Below are positions 27,249 to 35,662 of a stretch of DNA of 64,000 nucleotides, in pieces. Each line of letters starts with the position of its first letter. The stretch's first letter is position 1. The position numbers and the translations under genes are program-made. The notes below the pieces were generated by a model, which worked only from the letters and a program-made list of their open reading frames with translations, ran no database searches and was not told the origin of the DNA. Source of the stretch: Vineibacter terrae (GTDB lineage: Bacteria; Pseudomonadota; Alphaproteobacteria; Reyranellales; Reyranellaceae); the NCBI RefSeq assembly GCF_008039615.1, contig NZ_VDUZ01000015.1, positions 1-64,000 on the forward strand, given 5' to 3'.

Positions 27249-27934
27249 GACCGCTTCCCTTGTTTCGGGCCGCCGAGCAGCGGCCGTTTCTCATGCGTGA
27301 TAGCGGGACTTTTCCCACGGGGGAGCGCCGGCTGATTTTGCGGCGGGGTGGAGCGCTTTTCCTGCTGCGTTGCCTGCGGCGGAGCGAGCGTGGATTCCAT
27401 GCGCTCGACCTCATAAGAAGACAGCGTTCCGCTGACGCGAGCGCGGGCACCGCACCCCTCATGGCAGACGAAGATGAAAGCGCCGTCTTTGTCCACGTAG
27501 GAGCGGCCCGTGCACACCAGTTCGCGGCATGTGCCGCAGCGCACATGAAGATATTTGCGATAGCCCCTGCACCAGGGGCAGGGGCTCAGGAGGAGTTGAG
27601 CAACCTTCGCGGACGGAATGTGCGCCGTAGTCGGCATTGCCGGCCCGTCCTTTCCGTTCGCAGCGCCAATTTCCGCCTTCACCGGATCGGAGCTCGGGAC
27701 ATACGTTCCGGATTGATCGCGATGCAGGTGCGTTCGGGAGTAGTGTCCGTGCACGGCGCAGCGGACAAAGAGATGGAACGCCTCCGGTTCTGCCTGCTGC
27801 CCGAACTTGAACCCCGTGAGCCTTTCGAGCTCGGGGCCGATGTCCTTCGGGGCGCGCGCCTTGCGAAAACGCTCAAGAGCGCGGGAGAACGCGCTCTTTG
27901 TCGGCGGCTTCGGATTGATCTTGGCGGGAAGCAT
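27245..27934 (-). CDS. Zinc-ribbon hypothetical protein
   Basis: 229 aa. A central cysteine cluster (CPWCRGYRKYLHVRCGTCRELVC split over about 125-150, then FVCHEGCGARARV) gives two CxxC pairs and further Cys, suggesting zinc binding. The C-terminal 50 residues are Gln/Pro-rich and basic. It forms an overlapping pair with the next minus-strand gene (ATGA). No named family is recognised. It could be a mobilisation accessory protein. Confidence 0.65.
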   Translation of the reverse strand: MLPAKINPKPPTKSAFSRALERFRKARAPKDIGPELERLTGFKFGQQAEPEAFHLFVRCAVHGHYSRTHLHRDQSGTYVPSSDPVKAEIGAANGKDGPAMPTTAHIPSAKVAQLLLSPCPWCRGYRKYLHVRCGTCRELVCTGRSYVDKDGAFIFVCHEGCGARARVSGTLSSYEVERMESTLAPPQATQQEKRSTPPQNQPALPRGKSPAITHEKRPLLGGPKQGKRS

Positions 27935-28023
27935 CGGTTGATCCTTCGCAATGGTTTCCGTTGTATCGACAATCTGGTGAGACGCGCCGGGATGAGGAGG
28001 GCTTGATCCTGGTCACGGGCTGG

Positions 28024-28587
28024 TCAACGCCAGCCGCGACGGCGCGCCACGCAATCCCGCGCGGTGTTGACGGCTTGCGCTTTTTCCTTTGATCCGCCCG
28101 TATCGGGATGAGCCTTACGGATCGCGCCCTTGTAAGCGCGGTTGAAATCGGCCCGTGTGAAGTCCCCCGGGAGGCCGAGAAGGCTAAGCGCTTCAAGGTA
28201 AGGATCAGGCGGTGGCAGCGGTTCTTTTTCTTGCTCCTGTCGCGGCGGCTCTTCCTCTGGCGCGGGCTCTTCGGGCGGCGGATCGTTCAGCTTGAACTGC
28301 GAGAAGAAGGAGTCGTCCCACTGTTGCTGATTGGGAGGCGGCTCTTCTTGCGGAGCGCCGCGCCGCCATTCATCGATCAGGACAATCAGAAAGGAAACGC
28401 AAAGCGCTGCGCCCCGGCCAAGGGCAAGGAGGCCCTGCCCGGCCATGAGGACGACCTGCCACAGGCAGATCGCAAAAAAGCGCAGCAGGTAGCCGACAAG
28501 GCAAAGAAAGCCATAGAAGACCATCGCGAGCAGGTCCGAGAGGGCCAGCAGGATGATGAAGCCGACGAAGGCGTAGACCGGCTCCAT
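28024..28587 (-). CDS. Membrane-anchored J-domain protein
   Basis: 187 aa. Two or three N-terminal hydrophobic segments (VYAFVGFIILLALSDLLAMV, FYGFLCLVGYLLRFFAICLW, GAALCVSFLIVLI) are followed by a Pro/Glu-rich linker and a C-terminal J-like domain with YLEALSLLGLPGDFTRADFN and RKAHPDTGGSKEKAQAVN, including the HPD tripeptide that stimulates Hsp70 ATPase. Its start is one base from the coupling protein stop, so they are one unit. It may recruit DnaK to the transfer apparatus or to relaxase unfolding. Confidence 0.8.
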   Translation of the reverse strand: MEPVYAFVGFIILLALSDLLAMVFYGFLCLVGYLLRFFAICLWQVVLMAGQGLLALGRGAALCVSFLIVLIDEWRRGAPQEEPPPNQQQWDDSFFSQFKLNDPPPEEPAPEEEPPRQEQEKEPLPPPDPYLEALSLLGLPGDFTRADFNRAYKGAIRKAHPDTGGSKEKAQAVNTARDCVARRRGWR

Positions 28588-28588
28588 G

Positions 28589-30193
28589 CTAGCTGCCTCG
28601 CACATGCGCCACCGCAAAGAGGATGACGAACCAGAGGATCAGCAGCGCCGCCATGGGGTGCGGGGTGAGCCACCAGGCCGCGAGGTAGACAAGCCGGCCC
28701 CACAGCACCCTTGCGCCGGTGCCGAACTCGGCCCCCCGTTCCTTGCCGTAGTAGGGATTGCGGTGGTAGCGGCCCGCGAATTCAGGGCGGTTCCAGTAGG
28801 GCGTCTTGTTCAGGCGAAGCGGATAGAGATTGTCGATAAAGGCGATCATCTCGGTGTCGGCCCAGCGCAGGACCTCATCGAGCATGACGAGCTCGCGCCC
28901 GGTCTCCGAGAGCGTGAATCCGCCGCCGGAGCTCCGGCTTCTGACCGTGATGGTGCAGCGCCCGCAATAGACCTCGACTTCCTTCGCCGTCTCGGGGTCA
29001 CGCACGCCGATAAAGCGCTTGAGGCCCGCGTTGCCCTGAAACGTCTGCCATTCCTTTTCGTAGAGGTATTTGGGCTGCGCGACGTTCTGGAACTGAAGGC
29101 TCCACTGGACGCGGTACTTGCGCAGTTCGGCGAGCCACTGCGGCAGCGACTCGATGCGCCCCAGCGAGGCGGCTTCGTCGATTTCAAAGAGGACCTTCTC
29201 GCGCGCCAGGGTGCCGCGCTCCATTTCCCAGACGGCGGACTGCATCGCAAGGCGCGGGATCGCCTTGTGCGTTTCCTTGTATTGGAGCGGCAGGATGACG
29301 GCGATCACCGCGCCCTTTTGCTTGCGAAGGCCCTTGAGCGCTGAAAAATCCACATCGCTCCGGCTGACCGCCGCGCGCGCCTTGGGTTCCGCGATCCATT
29401 CGAGGTTCTGCTGGACGGTGCTCAGAACCGCGCTGAATTCCTCCGAAGCCTGCTTTTCCATCCGCTCCATGTCGATGGCAACGCTGCGCACGAACCCGCC
29501 GCACGCAGGGTTCGCCTTCATCGCCGCCAGCAGCTTCTTCCAGCCGGCGACATCGAGATGCACATGGTCGTACATCGTGCCGGGGTTCTGCCGGTCACGC
29601 GGTTCTGTCGTCTTGATATGGACGATGCTCGCGTGCTTCCAGGTCTGCGCGCGGTCGATGAAATACTTCGCGGAGCCGTTTTCGCGGCCCGATCGCGGGG
29701 TGAGGATTTCCGCGCAGAGTTTGGCGTCCGCCGCAAACGTCTCGCTCGCGGGATCGAGGAAGTCGAAGGGATTGAAGGCGTGCGAGGGCAGTTCCCAGGG
29801 CTTGCCCCTGTGCATCCCGAACGGATTGATGGCGTAGACGGCAAAGCCGCGCTTGCGCCATTGCCTGATCGCGACGGCGGCGTTCTCACCGCCGGGATCA
29901 TTGAGGAAGATGAAGCGGTAGTGCAGCAGATTGGGAATGATGACGGTCGTGCCCTTGCCCGAGCCCGCAGCCCCGTAGGTGATCGCGTGGGTGCCGTCGT
30001 AGTGGACGGGCAACAGGCCCGTCCAGTCGCCGACCATGAGCCCTCTTTTCCTGAAGAGGCCGTAGCGGAAGGCATCAAAGACGGAGAGCCACCCGGCGGA
30101 GCCGTAGGTCCTGGGCGTAGACCGGAAGCGCCATGCCAGAAGCGCAAGTCCGGCAACGCCGGCTGCCGCGTACGCGAGGATGCTTCCAACCAC
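28589..30193 (-). CDS. VirD4/TraG-type coupling protein (T4CP)
   Basis: 534 aa. An N-terminal membrane segment (ILAYAAAGVAGLALLAW), Walker A GAAGSGKG (74-81), conserved FLNDPGGENAAV, Walker B-like VLFEIDEAASLG, and the LQFQNVAQ segment identify the hexameric ATPase that brings the relaxase-DNA complex to a type IV channel. Unusually, there is also a C-terminal hydrophobic segment (AALLILWFVILFAVAHV). No channel genes are in the window, so it must work with a helper system. Confidence 0.92.
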   Translation of the reverse strand: MVGSILAYAAAGVAGLALLAWRFRSTPRTYGSAGWLSVFDAFRYGLFRKRGLMVGDWTGLLPVHYDGTHAITYGAAGSGKGTTVIIPNLLHYRFIFLNDPGGENAAVAIRQWRKRGFAVYAINPFGMHRGKPWELPSHAFNPFDFLDPASETFAADAKLCAEILTPRSGRENGSAKYFIDRAQTWKHASIVHIKTTEPRDRQNPGTMYDHVHLDVAGWKKLLAAMKANPACGGFVRSVAIDMERMEKQASEEFSAVLSTVQQNLEWIAEPKARAAVSRSDVDFSALKGLRKQKGAVIAVILPLQYKETHKAIPRLAMQSAVWEMERGTLAREKVLFEIDEAASLGRIESLPQWLAELRKYRVQWSLQFQNVAQPKYLYEKEWQTFQGNAGLKRFIGVRDPETAKEVEVYCGRCTITVRSRSSGGGFTLSETGRELVMLDEVLRWADTEMIAFIDNLYPLRLNKTPYWNRPEFAGRYHRNPYYGKERGAEFGTGARVLWGRLVYLAAWWLTPHPMAALLILWFVILFAVAHVRGS

Positions 30194-30299
30194 GGGGGCT
30201 TTCCTTTGCTACAATCCGGCGCGGCGCGCGCCTTGAGTAGCGTTGAGATCGTCGCGTGCGCGGAAGTTTTCGAGAGCGGGGGCAGGTCACGGGCTGGTC

Positions 30300-31133
30300 A
30301 TGGCGGAAGCACTCGACACATTCAGCATCGAGGAGCGCGCGCGCATCAGAAGCGCCTTGCAGCGCTACAAGCAGCTCAAGGGCGGCATCGGCGACACAAG
30401 GCTCCAGCAGCACATGGAAGAGGTGTTACGCCTGCCCGTTCGCCTCAAGGCCCTTCAGCGCTTTATCGCGGGCACGCACCGCACCGATGACATCACCGTG
30501 CATCGTTACCGGCTGTTCCTGCGCAAAGCGGCACCGCCGCCTCCCGAGGATGATCTTGCCAAGGCCTTCCGGACATTCCTGCCCCTGTCCGTGAGCTTTG
30601 GGCCGAAAGGGGCGGTAGGCCGCCTTGCGGGCAAATACCAGGCCTTCAGGAGGCCTTATCAGGACGGCGCTGATGGCGCGGACGAAAGCAAGCAGACAGG
30701 CCGATTGCAAAGATTTGCGCGGTTCATGCCAAGGCCGTCGCATGGAAGCGGATTTGACCCTGCCTGCCTTAACTTCAACCTTGAGCGATCAGGCGAGCCC
30801 GGCTTTCTTCGCGTGAGCGAAACGATCGATGAGCGCATGGACGAAGAGGCGGGAGCAACGAGTCCGGCGAAGGCCATGTTCGGAAGCAACGGCTTCATAC
30901 TCCCGTGCGCAAGGCGCGAGTTCTTCATGATGACGCGCGGATTCGGAGAGACGCGCCTTTATCTCCTGCACATGATCTCGGAAGACCCGGCCGTGCTGCG
31001 CGGGCTTGTCTTTGAGGCGCAAGACATGCTGGACCTGAGAAAAAACAAAGAGAGCGCCTGGAATCCGTCCTTTGAGATCGTCCTGGGAAGAAGAACGAAC
31101 GCGAAGAGCCAAGTCCCGAGCACGAGCGCATGA
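30300..31133 (+). CDS. Hypothetical mobilisation-region protein, 277 aa
   Basis: Begins MAEALDTFSIEERARIRSAL with a helical N-terminal domain (LQQHMEEVLRLPVRLKALQR, FIAGTHRTDDITVHRYRLF) that reads like a DNA-binding bundle. The C-terminal half has GFLRVSETIDERMDEE and GETRLYLLHMISEDPAV. It is divergent from the coupling protein gene, about 106 bp away. No family is recognised. Confidence 0.65.
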   Translation: MAEALDTFSIEERARIRSALQRYKQLKGGIGDTRLQQHMEEVLRLPVRLKALQRFIAGTHRTDDITVHRYRLFLRKAAPPPPEDDLAKAFRTFLPLSVSFGPKGAVGRLAGKYQAFRRPYQDGADGADESKQTGRLQRFARFMPRPSHGSGFDPACLNFNLERSGEPGFLRVSETIDERMDEEAGATSPAKAMFGSNGFILPCARREFFMMTRGFGETRLYLLHMISEDPAVLRGLVFEAQDMLDLRKNKESAWNPSFEIVLGRRTNAKSQVPSTSA

Positions 31134-31209
31134 GATGACCAATGTTTGACCAACGACATTAGAGCCTGATACTGATTGATATTCCTTCCGCCATGCCGGT
31201 AAGGCGAAG

Positions 31210-31228
31210 CATTAACCGCACGTTAATG
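31210..31228. other. Inverted repeat, candidate oriT component
   Basis: CATTAAC pairs with GTTAATG around CGCAC in an otherwise gene-free stretch (31134-31617) upstream of the MobC-like and relaxase genes. MOBP-type origins usually have an inverted repeat beside the nick and lie next to these genes. No nick-site match was confirmed. Confidence 0.4.
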
Positions 31229-31272
31229 GTTGAAGCCGGACAATAGAGAAATACATCGTGAAGAGACGATAC

Positions 31273-31601
31273 AAGATGTGCGCGGGGTCCCCGCGCCATC
31301 TTGGGAAGGGGGCTCAATCGCCGCCCCCGTTCCATCCCCGTCTGTCGGCCGTCTCGGGCATCGAACCCTCGTCAGCCGATAGCACCGTGTCGCCGGTGCA
31401 TCACGACCAAAGAGCCTTCGTGCCCTTTGGAAACCAGACCAGGAGACTGCGCTCTCCTGGACCATCGCGGAGCGTTTCGCCGCTCCACCACGACCGGGGC
31501 TTTCGCGCGCCCGGACCACGACCAAAGGGAGACTTCCGCTCTCCCCTTGGCACCCCATCGACCCGGCACGCGCGGCCGGGAACGCGCATGAAGGAGGCGC
31601 G
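31273..31601 (+). ncRNA. Tandem hairpin array with shared loops and linkers
   Basis: At least nine hairpins follow one another: 31273-31302, 31304-31333, 31382-31399, 31407-31430, 31439-31460, 31469-31486, 31494-31514, 31522-31550, 31562-31580, and a weaker one to 31601. Stems differ completely (for example CCAGGAGA/TCTCCTGG, GGAGCG/CGCTCC, GCACCG/CGGTGC) but loops share the form NNNCGC (TGTCGC, CTGCGC, TTTCGC twice, CTTCCGC, ACGCGCG). The linkers of the middle units are ATCACGA or ACCACGA. It lies immediately before the mobC-like gene. It could be RNA or single-stranded DNA structure; strand is a guess. Confidence 0.7.
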
Positions 31602-31617
31602 CGAAAAGTGAAACGCC

Positions 31618-31971
31618 ATGCCCGGCAGCGGCAGTGAGACGAGGCAGCGCGGTGAAGTCCTGAAGACGCGCTGCACCAAAGAGGAAGCCGCCCTGTTCCG
31701 AACGTGGGCGAAAGCCGCCGGCGTCTCGGTTCCCTCGCTGATGCGCTATGCCATGTTCGGAATTGCACCGCCTCGCGCCAGCCGCCAGCCGCAGGTGAAT
31801 GTGCAGGAAGTCGCGCGCCTGATCGGTGAAATGGGCCAGCTCAAGGCCGCACTCAAAGAGGTGGCGGCGAAGGGTTCGCCCGAGGCTTGCGACCGCGCGC
31901 ATGATGCCGCCTGCCGTGACATCGCCGATATGTGCTATCGCGCCTTCACCGCGCTCGGGAGAGAGCCGTGA
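31618..31971 (+). CDS. MobC-like relaxosome accessory protein
   Basis: 117 aa. The segment RGEVLKTRCTKEEAALFRTW, then GVSVPSLMRYAMFG, is the ribbon-helix-helix-like core of MobC/TraJ-type plasmid mobilisation proteins, followed by a helical C-terminus (VARLIGEMGQLKAALKEVAA). It overlaps the relaxase start by GTGA. It probably binds the transfer origin and helps the relaxase open the nick region. Confidence 0.82.
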   Translation: MPGSGSETRQRGEVLKTRCTKEEAALFRTWAKAAGVSVPSLMRYAMFGIAPPRASRQPQVNVQEVARLIGEMGQLKAALKEVAAKGSPEACDRAHDAACRDIADMCYRAFTALGREP

Positions 31972-33584
31972 TCCTGAAGGGCAGCCAGCGCGGGGAAGGC
32001 ACGGACCTAGCCACCCACCTGATGAACACCTACGACAATGAGTTCATCGAAATCGGCGAAGTCCATGGCGCGGTCGCAGAGGATCTTCACGGCGCGTTTG
32101 CCGAGTTCGAGGCGGTGTCGCTCGGCACGAAAGCGAGGGAATATCTCTATAGCCTGTCCATCAGTCCACCCTCGAAAATGAGCCGCGAGCAATATGCCGA
32201 CACGATCCGTGAAATCGAGAAGGGCCTGGGACTGACCGGACAGCCGCGCGCCGTGGTCTTTCATGTCAAGGACGGGCGCGAACATTGCCATGTCGTGTGG
32301 TCTCGCATCAACGTCGAGACGATGCGCGCAATCCATATGTCCCACGATCACAGCCGCCTCATGGACATGGCCTGCAAGCTTGCCCGCAAATACGGCTTTG
32401 AGCTGCCGGACGGCCTCAAGAAATGGGAGGCGAAGCAGAGATTCGAGAAGGACTATCTTGAGGCAACCCGCGCCGAAAATGCGCAGGCTGAAGAGACCGG
32501 CATCACGCCCGAAATGAGGGCCGCGCAGATTACGGAAGCCTACAATCAGTCGGACACGGCAGAGGCCTTTCGGGCGGCTTTGGAGCAGCAGGGCTACATC
32601 GTCGCGAAGAGCGACCGCCGCGACTTCGTGGTCGTCGATGAATTCGGAAATGTTCATAGCCTGTCCCGGCACATCAAAGGCCACAAGCCGAAGGACAAGA
32701 AGGCGAAACTGGCGGGGCTTTCAGCCGTACACCTGCCAAGCGTGGAGCAGGCGAAGGAACTGGCCCTACAGATCGCGCAGGCGCGGCTGGATGCGCAGCG
32801 CAAACATGAAGAAACCTCCGAGGCCATGGCGAAGGCCCAGGCCGAGCTGCGGGCGCTTAAGGATAAGCGGCAGCGCAAAGAGCAGGAATCTGCGATCAGA
32901 CAAGCCGCCCGCCGTCTGAAAGTGCAGATCGCCGAACAGGAATTGCTGACCCGGCAGCAGGAGGAACGGCTATTGCTGCACGTGGCGCAGCTAGCCGAAA
33001 GCAAGGGATTCCTGTTCCGCATTCGCAGCACGGTTGCCGACCTGATCGGACGGGTGCCAGGCCTGCGGTCCGTCCTCGGCCCTCTCCAGAACCTCACCCA
33101 CCTCGATCCCAAGGAAAGGCACCGCCTGGAGGATGAGGCGCTTTCGCGTCGTCATGCGCGGGAGCGGCAGTCCATCGAGCGCCGCAAAGGCAAGCTCGCG
33201 CTCGTCGAAAAGCGCGAACAGCAGTCACGCGCGAAAGCGCTGCGGCTTGAGCAGCGGCTTGAAGGAAAGATACGCCTCACGGCCGAGCAGTCCGCTCATA
33301 TCAGCAAAGAGACTCTTGCGCAGGCTGAGCACAAGGCGATGCAGGATTTCTACGACGCTGCGCGCGATCAGGGCCTGTGGCAGCAGAGAGTGTTCGAGGA
33401 AGGGGAACTGCGCCAGACATTCAATGATGCGGCTGGGATCGATGCGACCCCGCCAAATTCGGGTGATGGCGACAGCCACACGCCTGACCCCCACGACGAT
33501 CCCGACGATGATGGTGATGATGATGATCCGAAGATGAGGCGGCGACGCGGCAAGGGTTATGGGTATCGAAGGGATTCGGATTAG
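31968..33584 (+). CDS. MOBP-family relaxase/mobilisation nuclease
   Basis: 538 aa with GTG start overlapping the mobC-like stop. The N-terminal relaxase domain has a candidate nucleophile Tyr in LMNTYDNE, and the metal-binding histidine segment REHCHVVWSRIN preceded by AVVFHVKDG, as in VirD2/TraI proteins (PF03432). From about 270 on it is a long coiled coil (EELRALKDKRQRKEQESAI-like, HARERQSIERRKGKLALVEK) ending in an acidic tail (DPHDDPDDDGDDDD) and basic last residues, possibly the secretion signal. It nicks the transfer origin and pilots the strand. Confidence 0.9.
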   Translation: MILKGSQRGEGTDLATHLMNTYDNEFIEIGEVHGAVAEDLHGAFAEFEAVSLGTKAREYLYSLSISPPSKMSREQYADTIREIEKGLGLTGQPRAVVFHVKDGREHCHVVWSRINVETMRAIHMSHDHSRLMDMACKLARKYGFELPDGLKKWEAKQRFEKDYLEATRAENAQAEETGITPEMRAAQITEAYNQSDTAEAFRAALEQQGYIVAKSDRRDFVVVDEFGNVHSLSRHIKGHKPKDKKAKLAGLSAVHLPSVEQAKELALQIAQARLDAQRKHEETSEAMAKAQAELRALKDKRQRKEQESAIRQAARRLKVQIAEQELLTRQQEERLLLHVAQLAESKGFLFRIRSTVADLIGRVPGLRSVLGPLQNLTHLDPKERHRLEDEALSRRHARERQSIERRKGKLALVEKREQQSRAKALRLEQRLEGKIRLTAEQSAHISKETLAQAEHKAMQDFYDAARDQGLWQQRVFEEGELRQTFNDAAGIDATPPNSGDGDSHTPDPHDDPDDDGDDDDPKMRRRRGKGYGYRRDSD

Positions 33585-33632
33585 GGTCTACTTCCCGACC
33601 CGTACCGAGCCCGCGCGGAGAGCTCAGAACGG

Positions 33633-34538
33633 CTACTGTGCAGTTTGCACAAGGGAGGTGATGAGAGCGTCCGCTTCTTTGCGCCGCCGTTGCGCGTTGT
33701 CTGAGACGAGTGCTTGTTCGGGCGGCGTGAGATCAGACAGGAAGCGAAATCCATCGACAACACGGCGGATTGTTGCGTCCAGGTCCGGCCGCTGGTCCTT
33801 GCGCAGCAGATTGGTCAGGTCAGCAACGTCGTAGTCGCCATCCTCCATGATCCGGGTGCGGAAACGTTCGTAGTCAAGGCCCGGCCCGCCGCTGTTCCAG
33901 AGCTTCAGGACAGCAAGAGAGCGGATGAGATCGCGATTGAGCGGACGCGCCGCGAGTTCCGACAGGTCATGAAGGTCGCGGATTTTCGAGCGCTGACTGG
34001 CGGCCCGGATTTTCTCTGCAACAACCTCCTCGAAGGCAAGGCAGGGAACCGCCGCCGGTGCAAAGCCCAAGAGTTTGAAATAGTCCTGCTCGATCTGCGG
34101 CAGGGCGAGAACCGGGAGGACCGGGAACTCGCGGGTGCTGACCTGGAGCTTGATCTTCACGCCCCTCTCATTCTCGGCATGAGCGCAAACCGGGTTCGCG
34201 GCGCAGCCTTCCTCGATCAGATACCAGTCCTTATCCTTGTCGAACCGGAACGAAAGGCCGTGGTAGGGGGCCTGGAGCGCATCCAGCATCATCAGCATCA
34301 GATCGTCGGTGCTGATTTGCGTGCGGCAGGTGAAATCAAGGTCGGTTGATAGCCGGCCGCGTGGACCGAAAATCATCTTGCGCAACATCGTTCCGCCCTT
34401 GAAAGCCAGATGTTCAGTGACTCCTCTTTCCGAAAAGAGTTGGAGCAGATGGGTCAGGATCACATCGATTTCGACGTTGCCGATGTCTCTTGCTCCGGAG
34501 CGCCCCGCGACCTGACGTAGCTGGCCTGTCGTCAGCAT
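33633..34538 (-). CDS. abiEii: AbiEii/AbiGii nucleotidyltransferase toxin
   Basis: 301 aa. FKGGTMLRK and LSTDLDFTC are motif I and II of the DNA polymerase-beta-like nucleotidyltransferase fold, and EEVVAEKIRA the later Lys motif of the AbiEii/MenA-like toxins. These toxins transfer nucleotides to RNA acceptors and stop translation until the antitoxin represses them. The start shares one base with the antitoxin stop (TGATG), so they are coupled. AbiE systems give abortive infection and stabilise elements. Confidence 0.92.
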   Translation of the reverse strand: MLTTGQLRQVAGRSGARDIGNVEIDVILTHLLQLFSERGVTEHLAFKGGTMLRKMIFGPRGRLSTDLDFTCRTQISTDDLMLMMLDALQAPYHGLSFRFDKDKDWYLIEEGCAANPVCAHAENERGVKIKLQVSTREFPVLPVLALPQIEQDYFKLLGFAPAAVPCLAFEEVVAEKIRAASQRSKIRDLHDLSELAARPLNRDLIRSLAVLKLWNSGGPGLDYERFRTRIMEDGDYDVADLTNLLRKDQRPDLDATIRRVVDGFRFLSDLTPPEQALVSDNAQRRRKEADALITSLVQTAQ

Positions 34539-35383
34539 CAGGCTTCCTTCCCGGAGCGCAGGCGCGGCACTTCGGCCAGCAAGTCTTCGCTCCGTGCATT
34601 TACGAACAGGCCCCATGCGGCGACATAGCCGAGATCGCCTTCCTTGCGCTTTGGGCGGCCAAGGGTCGAGCGGGTGGATTTCGGGATGGCCTGCCGGATG
34701 CGCTGGCGGGTCTCCTCTGGAAGGGGCTTGCCGACGATGTCCGTCAGAAAGCCGAGCCGCTGGAGCAGCGAAGTTGACTTCATGGTCAGCCCGGCATCGG
34801 CAAGGGCGACCGCGTCAATCTCGCTCATGGCGCTGTAGATGATCCGCGCAAGTTCAGCGGGGCCGCCTGCGAGTTCAGGCCGGTCGATGCAATCGATCAC
34901 CGTCTTTTCGGGCGTTGAGATCATCACGTTGCGCCCGTAGACGTTATAGCTCTTGAACCCAAAGAATTTTTGCTCCGCAATCGTCACGAAGCGGACTTCG
35001 CTACCTTCGATGAGCCGCGCCCTGGCCTGCCGCAGGACGGCGACAGTTACGGCCATCGGCTTCTGCGTTGTGAACCCATGAAAGGCGGCGGCGGACCACC
35101 ATCCGACATAGGAGGGCTCGATCACAGCGGAGGCGAGCGCAAGCATATTGTTCTCGCCGATATTCTCGGGACCATGCTCCGGCGGCAGCAGCATGTAGCG
35201 GCCGCCGACGAGCCGGGAGAGCCAGCCTTTGCGGATGAGGTTGCGGATGACCTTGCGCCCAGTCTGCTCGGAGCCGAGCAGGTCAATGATTTCGGCGGCG
35301 CGCACGACCTCGCGGCCCTGTTCCCGGAAGGACAGGACAACCTTGGTTTCGTTAGGTCCTAGTGTTCGTAGATTGGTTTCCAT
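34538..35383 (-). CDS. abiEi: AbiEi-type antitoxin / transcriptional regulator
   Basis: 281 aa. The N-terminal winged helix (VVRAAEIIDLLGSEQTGRK, LIRKGWLSRLVGGRYML) is followed by the AbiEi C-terminal domain (SYVGWWSAAAFHGFT, KSYNVYGRNVMISTPEKTVI, AELARIIYSAM). AbiEi represses its promoter and neutralises AbiEii. The start at METNLRT was preferred to one 24 bases earlier. Inverted repeats lie just upstream. Confidence 0.9.
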   Translation of the reverse strand: METNLRTLGPNETKVVLSFREQGREVVRAAEIIDLLGSEQTGRKVIRNLIRKGWLSRLVGGRYMLLPPEHGPENIGENNMLALASAVIEPSYVGWWSAAAFHGFTTQKPMAVTVAVLRQARARLIEGSEVRFVTIAEQKFFGFKSYNVYGRNVMISTPEKTVIDCIDRPELAGGPAELARIIYSAMSEIDAVALADAGLTMKSTSLLQRLGFLTDIVGKPLPEETRQRIRQAIPKSTRSTLGRPKRKEGDLGYVAAWGLFVNARSEDLLAEVPRLRSGKEA

Positions 35384-35419
35384 ATCAAAATAGCCCCTTG
35401 AGGGCACATCTGATATACA

Positions 35420-35462
35420 AATTAATCTAGAATCCAGTTATTGTCAAGATATTGGATTAATT
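35420..35462. promoter_or_regulatory. Candidate AbiEi operator
   Basis: AATTAATC (35420-35427) is matched in reverse by GATTAATT (35455-35462), within longer imperfect arms in a very AT-rich stretch 37 bases upstream of abiEi. AbiEi proteins bind inverted repeats in their promoter. Two small GC palindromes (near 35393 and 35477) flank it. Confidence 0.5.
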
Positions 35463-35590
35463 AATATGCAAAAACAGCCCTCCAAGGGCGAAACTGCCAT
35501 AAGGACTAATCTATGTCAAAAACCCCCAATCAATCCCAGCCGGGCAGCTCCTCCTTACCAGCCGGCAGCTGCGATCCTCGCGCACGGAAG

Positions 35591-35624
35591 AGCAGGTTAA
35601 GGTGGTTGCGTGCCCCCGCAACCA
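35591..35624 (-). repeat. attR-like element end
   Basis: AGCAGGTTAAGGTGGTTGCG (35591-35610) is the reverse complement of 120-139 with one mismatch, and is followed by TGCCCCCGCAACCA (35611-35624), identical to the end of tRNA-fMet. Together these give the right end of the island. The 550-bp gap 35384-35956 otherwise holds the AbiEi operator region and the terminator at 35637. Confidence 0.75.
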
Positions 35625-35636
35625 CATCACAACCAC

Positions 35637-35662
35637 AGCCCCAGCACACAAACGCTGGGGCT
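35637..35662 (+). terminator. Hairpin, probable original tRNA-fMet terminator
   Basis: AGCCCCAGC pairs perfectly with GCTGGGGCT around an eight-base loop, 12 bases after the right core repeat. Before the island arrived it would have followed the tRNA directly. The T run is poor (GTTCGCGTTTGT). Confidence 0.65.

Noticed and set aside
31273-31302. First hairpin of the array as a terminator
   Set aside because: Very stable, but no T run follows and it lies in a series of similar hairpins.
31273-31601. Reading the array as CRISPR or integron attC sites
   Set aside because: The stems differ, only short loops and 7-base linkers recur, there are no uniform spacers, and no cas or integron integrase genes are near.
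31372-31902. Long minus-strand open frame across the hairpin array
   Set aside because: It is antisense to the mobC-like gene and its repetitive, low-complexity product comes from the hairpin units. No ribosome site or family resemblance.
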